Shown piece by piece: positions 59,264 through 64,000 of a DNA stretch of 64,000 bases. The stretch is taken from positions 506,652-570,651 of the forward strand of contig NC_063444.1 of the NCBI RefSeq assembly GCF_020379485.1, given 5' to 3'. This DNA comes from Brassica napus. Lineage: Eukaryota > Streptophyta > Magnoliopsida > Brassicales > Brassicaceae. Each line of letters opens with the position of its first letter. The stretch's first letter is position 1. The notes beneath the pieces were generated by a model, which was not told the DNA's origin, searched no databases, and saw only the letters and a list, made by a program, of their open reading frames with translations. The position numbers were made by a program, and so were the translations under genes.

Positions 59264-59331
59264 TTATACATGGAGCTATTCGAAGTGATTGTAAGAGTAG
59301 AGTGAACTTAATAAAGATTCCTAAAGAGATA

Positions 59332-59582
59332 CTCCCTCCTAAATACTTAACATTTTAGAGATTTTTTATGTTCAATTAGATAATGTTTTCAATTTTTAAT
59401 TTTCAATATTTTATTAATTTGTTATTTGATCAATGATATAATATAATAATATATTTTACTACTGGTCAGATTATATATGGTTAGATTAATAGTTAATGAT
59501 GCATTTTTTAGAAAATGTAAAAATTAAATGTTTTAATATATGTGTCTACCTCTAAAGCTTCATCCATTAAAAACGGAGAACG
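59332..59582. mobile_element. Stowaway-like MITE
   Basis: Begins CTCCCTCCTAAATACTTAAC and ends AAAAACGGAGAACG, between TA dinucleotides (59330-59331, 59583-59584). The inverted right end, CGTTCTCCGTTTTTAATGG, matches imperfectly. About 251 bp. It is a third member of the same general type as 17324-17554 and 58681-58923. Confidence 0.5.
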
Positions 59583-59584
59583 TA

Positions 59585-60122
59585 TTAGATAGTTTTTTAG
59601 AGATGGAGTTTGAAGATAGTGACGTTTATGTTTTTTTTTTTGGGTTGAAATGTTTAACATTTTTGTTGATAATAGAAGATGGAATGATGATATTGCTAAG
59701 ATAATGAAATTGCTGAAGGTAAAGGTTCCCGGCCATGATCAAATGCTCAATTATGATGGATGTATGATCCATGAGAATGTCTTACATATATGATATATAC
59801 ATAAGAGAGTTCATGAGTTTCTCGCTTGTCTCTGCCTAAAGCTGAACTTGTCCTCTTCTACTTCACGTTCCTCTTGCTTCTTCGTCTTATTATATGTAAA
59901 TATTATATAAAAATTTATAAATAATATATTTATATGCTGTCATGTTTAAGCGGTTATATGCAGAGATGAATATTATCAGTTTTCAACCAAATTATTATGT
60001 AAAAATTTACTACAAGAGGGGAAACTTAATACTGATGAATTTGTTTCATCCATAGCTTATGCAAGCTAGCTACAACATTAGAGACTAATAATGGTAATGA
60101 CATTGAGAATTAAAAGAATGAA
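59585..60122. other. 3' flank of the DOF gene
   Basis: AT-rich sequence including the DOF 3' UTR (minus strand). No gene was seen. Confidence 0.45.
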
Positions 60123-60851
60123 CTAGGGCATAGAATTATTAGGATTATAGTACCAACTTCCTAAATTACCCTCACGTTCACCATTGTTTTCATTACTGCC
60201 ACTTGTTGCTTCCCCAATGGCTGATCTATCGAAAGCCCACTCCGTTGTCGCCGTCGAAGGAGGAAGTAGCTCAACGTTATGAAACATAACCGGTGGAGAA
60301 TCTTTTTGAAACATGGATGTGAAGAGTCTCTGTTGCTGAAGCTTCTGGTGCAAATCTTGGTTTAAAGAACTCAAAGACTCGATAGAAGAAGATGCAAGAT
60401 TGTAGTTAGGATCCAACGAAAACATGTAGCCGGAGAATCCACCTTGAAACGCCGTCGAAGAAGGGTCTATCATCGCTCTGTTCATACGAAACCCATCAAC
60501 GAGCTCGTGAGACGACAATGGCGCTACAATCGGAGGTGGAGAAGAGATGACTTGGAGGCTAGAAGGCTTGTTCTTGTTTCTGGTTGAGCCACCGATGGGG
60601 ACGTTACGTAGGGTTCCGCCACGTGTCCAGTAACGGCGACAGTTTTTGCAGTAGTGGCGTGGCTGAGATAAGCTGTAGTTGTTGTAGTAACAGAACTTGG
60701 TGTTGACGGAATCACACCTCGGACATTTAAGTACCGGCTGAGCCGCCGGAGACGGTCTCATGTGACTGATCTGATGTGGTGGCTTCGCCTTAGTCTTGAT
60801 CCTCCGGGGGTTGAAGCTGGTGGTGTGGCTATGATGGGACGAAGTCATCAT
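60123..60851 (-). CDS. DOF4.7: DOF zinc-finger transcription factor, DOF4.7-like
   Basis: An intronless minus-strand gene of 242 codons plus stop, starting [20 protein letters not shown]. The Dof domain lies at residues ~41-93, with the zinc ligands in CPRCDS...[18 protein letters not shown] (CX2CX21CX2C) and the basic C-terminal part [18 protein letters not shown] basic RRIKTKAK stretch near residue 16 could be a nuclear signal. The rest is Ser/Asn-rich, with no known domain, and ends [10 protein letters not shown]. Dof factors bind AAAG cores. Arabidopsis DOF4.7 represses abscission-zone polygalacturonase expression; the same role here is inferred. The first two codons are MM, so the exact start may vary by one. 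No At4g38010 (PPR) counterpart lies between it and the methyltransferase gene. Confidence 0.92.
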   Translation of the reverse strand: MMTSSHHSHTTSFNPRRIKTKAKPPHQISHMRPSPAAQPVLKCPRCDSVNTKFCYYNNYSLSQPRHYCKNCRRYWTRGGTLRNVPIGGSTRNKNKPSSLQVISSPPPIVAPLSSHELVDGFRMNRAMIDPSSTAFQGGFSGYMFSLDPNYNLASSSIESLSSLNQDLHQKLQQQRLFTSMFQKDSPPVMFHNVELLPPSTATTEWAFDRSAIGEATSGSNENNGEREGNLGSWYYNPNNSMP

Positions 60852-62275
60852 GAATTCTTAAGGAGAGATGGTGCAATATGGGGGCAAGAGTGAGAGACTG
60901 GCTCTTGTGATTTTCATGAATGTTCATATGTCTATATATACATAAACAGATGTATATACAAGTGTTGTGACATGCATATCTCTTACATTGTATGTATATT
61001 TTAATATTCTTTTTTCTTAAGTTTCCAATACAAACATGTAAAAACCAAGTGTATAGTCTTATATAAAATGGTTACAACTTACAAGTGTACGTATAACCAA
61101 GTTCACGTAAATAAGTAAAATTACATAAGTGATGGTTTCTTCTGAATGGGTATACTATTCAAATACGAATAACATTCGTTATTATTAATTAAAAATACAT
61201 AGTTTTAAATCGTAGACATAAGCGGTGATAGCGGTTGATGCGGTTTAACAGCAAGGACCTCTCAATTCATATGTGTCACCGTTCACTTGTTTGCCACACG
61301 ATCACATTTGTCCTTTTTCTTTCAACAAAGCATGTATAATTAGATAATTGTGAAGTTACTTCTATCCACCTCATTGGTTAACTTATCTATCACGATTAAA
61401 TTTGTTATGTGGATCTATTTGTCAAAGAGATATTGAGGCTGATCTTCCAATGATAAATTCACCATATAACATCATTCTAAGAATTTACACATAACATGAA
61501 TATATGGTTACATATACACATTGTTCAATGTGGGATAACTCACTCCGTCGAGGAAAGTTTATCTTGAAGGAGGTTGAATCGTTTGTATTTATCACTTATG
61601 CTTGTGAAAATAGTAGTATACTATGAAAGACAAGATAAGGTCGATCTAGGGAAGAGAGAGAGAGAAGTGAGGTAAAAGGTACGAGGTAAAGAAAGAGAAG
61701 CCATATCAAGGAGTGGAGTGCTTCGCATTGGGAACAAACTCGAACTTCACTGTCTCCTCTCTTGTTGGAAGCAAACGATACACAAGTCGTACACTTCATT
61801 TATCATCCTGTTTGACTTTTCACTTATTTTGTTTTGTCTTGTATGTGTAATAATTTATTTATTTTCAGGTTGACAACTAATTTTTTTTTGAAAATAAAAA
61901 AAATTAAACCCGGATTTATTAAAGACACAGACCTAACCCCGGGTGAAAATACAGCTCATGGATAGACCCTTTCCTGGACATTCAAATGAACCGAAAGCAA
62001 TAGCCCATATCCGTGTGGCCAGCGAGGTTCGAATCGCCGTTGACAACTTATTGCAAGAAGAAAAAGACAAGCATTGGGGAACTTCAATTCTTAAGGATGA
62101 AGGCTTCAATGTGTTGGCAACATCAATCACGAATCGGTACCTAACGTCGTGTTATTGTGTTTCCCCGCCATACCTACCATCTCTTGAGTCTCCTTAATCT
62201 CTCCTATCATGCTTCCCATTACCATCTATTCACAGTTAAATATATTTTCAATGTCGTTCCCCACTTTATCCACTA
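60852..62275. other. DOF promoter and spacer with a possible repeat fragment
   Basis: The first several hundred bases are the DOF upstream region, with TATATATAC at 60934-60942 on plus. At 61880-62190 a segment with less AT-rich composition follows an A/T-rich tract and contains GGTTCGAATCG (62026-62036). It may be an old retroelement piece, but I could not define ends. Confidence 0.4.
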
Positions 62276-63301
62276 GACACAAGCCTTGTTCGGAAACTCG
62301 CTAGGCGCTACGCGTGCGGTACACATGGGCCTAGCGATTTTTTGAAAAACCGGAAAAAAATCGGGGAGTACGCAGAGAGGAATTTTTTGTACTATTAGAT
62401 GTATAATTCATGTATAATACGGTATTGTACGTATGATACCACATTTCATACATATAATACAAAAAAAATTATATAATACTTATTTACGAAAAACACATCA
62501 TTGATACTAAAAGTCAGAGGAATAGATACCAATTAGATCACAAAATACAATTCTACTTCTTTTAGTTCACATCATACAAAATATAATTCACTTACAAGAG
62601 ACAAAATATATTGTTTTGATCTTGAGAACAACAAAAAGAAATTTAGGATTGCACTTTCAATCCTCTATTCTCCAAAAATCAAACAAATATATTAATCTTG
62701 ATCTTGTAGTGGAGTTGATGCGTTAGAAGAAGTCACAGCTTGATAACATGAAGTCACAACTTATGTATCTGAAAGTGAAGACAAAAACAGGAAAACATGT
62801 AAAATCCTAGTTAGAGAAACTAAAGACAGACAATGCATTCAATTTACCTTGTTGAAGAGGCTGTAAATTATGAAAGACAGGATTTTCCTGGAAGACATCA
62901 GGTTCAAACTCCATGTCCACAATATCTTCATCTTCTGATTCAAAGTCATCATCATATAGATCTCTCACTCTTGGGGCTTGGGTGGTAAGAACAAAACCAA
63001 CGTCACTGTCCAAAGATTTCCAGTTCTGTTGTCGGGAAAGGGAAAAATAGGTGAAAAATTCACTTTTTTATTACTAGTGGGCCTTTAATATTGGGCCAAA
63101 TTATACTAACTTAATATGACCGATTTTTTTTTGTTCCAACGATTTACAATTCCACGCTTAAAATACGGTCTCCACGGGTATAACTCGATGTACTGTAGAA
63201 ACCAACCGAATTGGTTCAACTCGCTACGGTGAGCACACGGCTTACGATTACTCGGCCGATTACTCGGCTAGGCGGCCGAGTTTTTGAACAAGGGACACAA
63301 G
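62276..63301. mobile_element. Non-autonomous hAT element with perfect 8-bp TSD
   Basis: GACACAAG occurs at 62276-62283 and 63294-63301. The element (62284-63293, ~1.0 kb) starts CCTTGTTCGGAAACTCGCTA and its inverted right end is CCTTGTTCAAAAACTCGG, a clear TIR. Subterminal CGGC/CTAGGCG motifs recur in both ends. The 8-bp TSD puts it in hAT. It contains one exon-like remnant on the minus strand, probably of its transposase. Confidence 0.88.
62852..63024 (-). pseudogene. Probable C-terminal exon of a hAT transposase gene
   Basis: On the minus strand, after a CCGACAACAG acceptor-like site, the frame reads NWKSLDSDVGFVLTTQAPRV and then a strongly acidic stretch (DDDFESEDEDIVDMEFEPD) to a GTAAAT donor-like site near 62852. 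Acidic C-terminal tails of this kind occur in plant hAT (BED/hAT-C) proteins. Lying inside a hAT element, it is most simply the tail of the lost transposase. The catalytic and dimerisation domains are absent. Confidence 0.5.
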
Positions 63302-64000
63302 TCTCAAAAAATCTAGCACAAGAAAGTATATGGGTTTATTACTACAACCATATCAATCGCCAAGTTTTGGCTAGTAGCGACACAAATATGTCGTTTCTTC
63401 AACTAATAAAACGTATGATTTTTTTTTTATGTTACCCGTCGTATAAGATCTAAAGAATATGCAAGTAGCTAAAAGTATTAAACATGTTTTGAACGAAAAA
63501 GAGAAAATACTATACATTTTAAATTCTCAGTGACAGCTTTCAGACGAGATGCCGTAGCAGGGCCCTCACAAACTTTATACAGACTCTGTTCAAAAAACAG
63601 AAGACAGTTTTTAATAAACTGAAATAATTTAGATTTTTTTACAAAATATCATTATAATATAAAATAAATACATCAATTTAATTATTTTATATCTAAATAA
63701 CACCATTTTCTAGTTTTTAATACAAAATCATTGATCAAATCATTGAACTTGATCATTTGGCATTTTTCAATGTAAACGTCGATCAAATAATCAAATTTGA
63801 TCATTCTTCTAGCCACTCTTCTAGCTTTTCAGTTATTTTTTATGTTTATTATCCACAATCAGAAATTATAATCTATAAATATGATAGAACAACAAAATCT
63901 GAATAATAGTTAGACAAAAAGCTATATACTTTTTGATTAGGCAATGTACTTTTTTTTGCTTGTCGACAGAAGTTGTAGGCTAATTTTTTTTTCTTTGTGT
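63302..64000. other. AT-rich spacer to the window end
   Basis: No gene or bordered repeat was recognised. TTGATCAAAT-like motifs recur at 63725-63805. Confidence 0.45.

Noticed and set aside
62020..62045. GGTTCGAATCG as a tRNA T-loop or SINE B-box
   Set aside because: No matching acceptor or T-stem, no A-box at suitable spacing and no defined ends, so neither a tRNA gene nor a SINE is supported.
1..64000. CRISPR arrays, bacterial operons, phage or a defence-type gene cluster
   Set aside because: Nothing of the kind is present; gene structure is entirely plant nuclear.

Overview
The window is nuclear DNA of a crucifer, most likely a Brassica or a close relative in tribe Brassiceae. Evidence: intron-containing plant genes with GT-AG borders, AT-rich spacers, and proteins that read as close relatives of Arabidopsis thaliana chromosome 4 genes. 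No species call is possible from sequence alone. Arabidopsis locus names below are recalled from memory, not searched.

Layout. (1) 1-3.6 kb: 5' part of a plastid-type protein gene (minus) and a complete nine-exon SCAI-like/DUF3550 gene (minus; At4g40050-like), with one probable GC-AG intron. (2) 3.6-29.6 kb: a 26-kb transposon-rich interval. It holds a young, complete Ty1/copia element with an intact 1318-codon gag-pol ORF, a doubly frameshifted F-box/kelch pseudogene, two short LINE-type insertions with target-site duplications (TSDs), a Stowaway-like MITE, a ~5.0-kb minus-strand Helitron with gene-like fragments, and a 5'-truncated LINE with an 18-bp perfect TSD. (3) 29.6-36.3 kb: ATHB16-like HD-Zip I gene (minus), a hAT-type MITE, an ANTH/ENTH adaptor gene (plus) and an AGP3-like arabinogalactan-protein gene (minus), collinear with At4g40060-At4g40090. 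(4) 36.3-40.8 kb: a gene-poor junction with retroelement-like sequence. (5) 40.8-60.9 kb: a small conserved protein gene (At4g38060-like), NAT11-like nucleobase transporter, GT47 exostosin-family gene, rhamnogalacturonate lyase, SpoU-type RNA methyltransferase and DOF4.7-like factor, in the order At4g38060 down to At4g38000. (6) 60.9-64 kb: spacer with a 1.0-kb non-autonomous hAT element that keeps a probable transposase C-terminal exon.

The two gene blocks meet in an order absent from Arabidopsis (40050-40060-40080-40090 | 38060-38050-38040-38030-38020-38000). This is what one inversion of the 38070-40090 interval would produce, so the junction near 36.3-40.8 kb is a candidate rearrangement breakpoint. 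At4g40070 and At4g38010 counterparts are not seen, consistent with gene loss after polyploidy.

The genes do not form an operon-like system; they are independent plant genes. Several act at the wall or cell surface (AGP, GT47 protein, rhamnogalacturonate lyase), but this follows from inherited order, not a shared pathway. I found no convincing undescribed biological system. The most informative content is structural: the breakpoint, nested and TSD-defined transposons, a Helitron with a possible captured BAR-domain exon, a TIR element with palindromic GATC-rich sequence splitting a tandem array, and a long hairpin near 52.5 kb.
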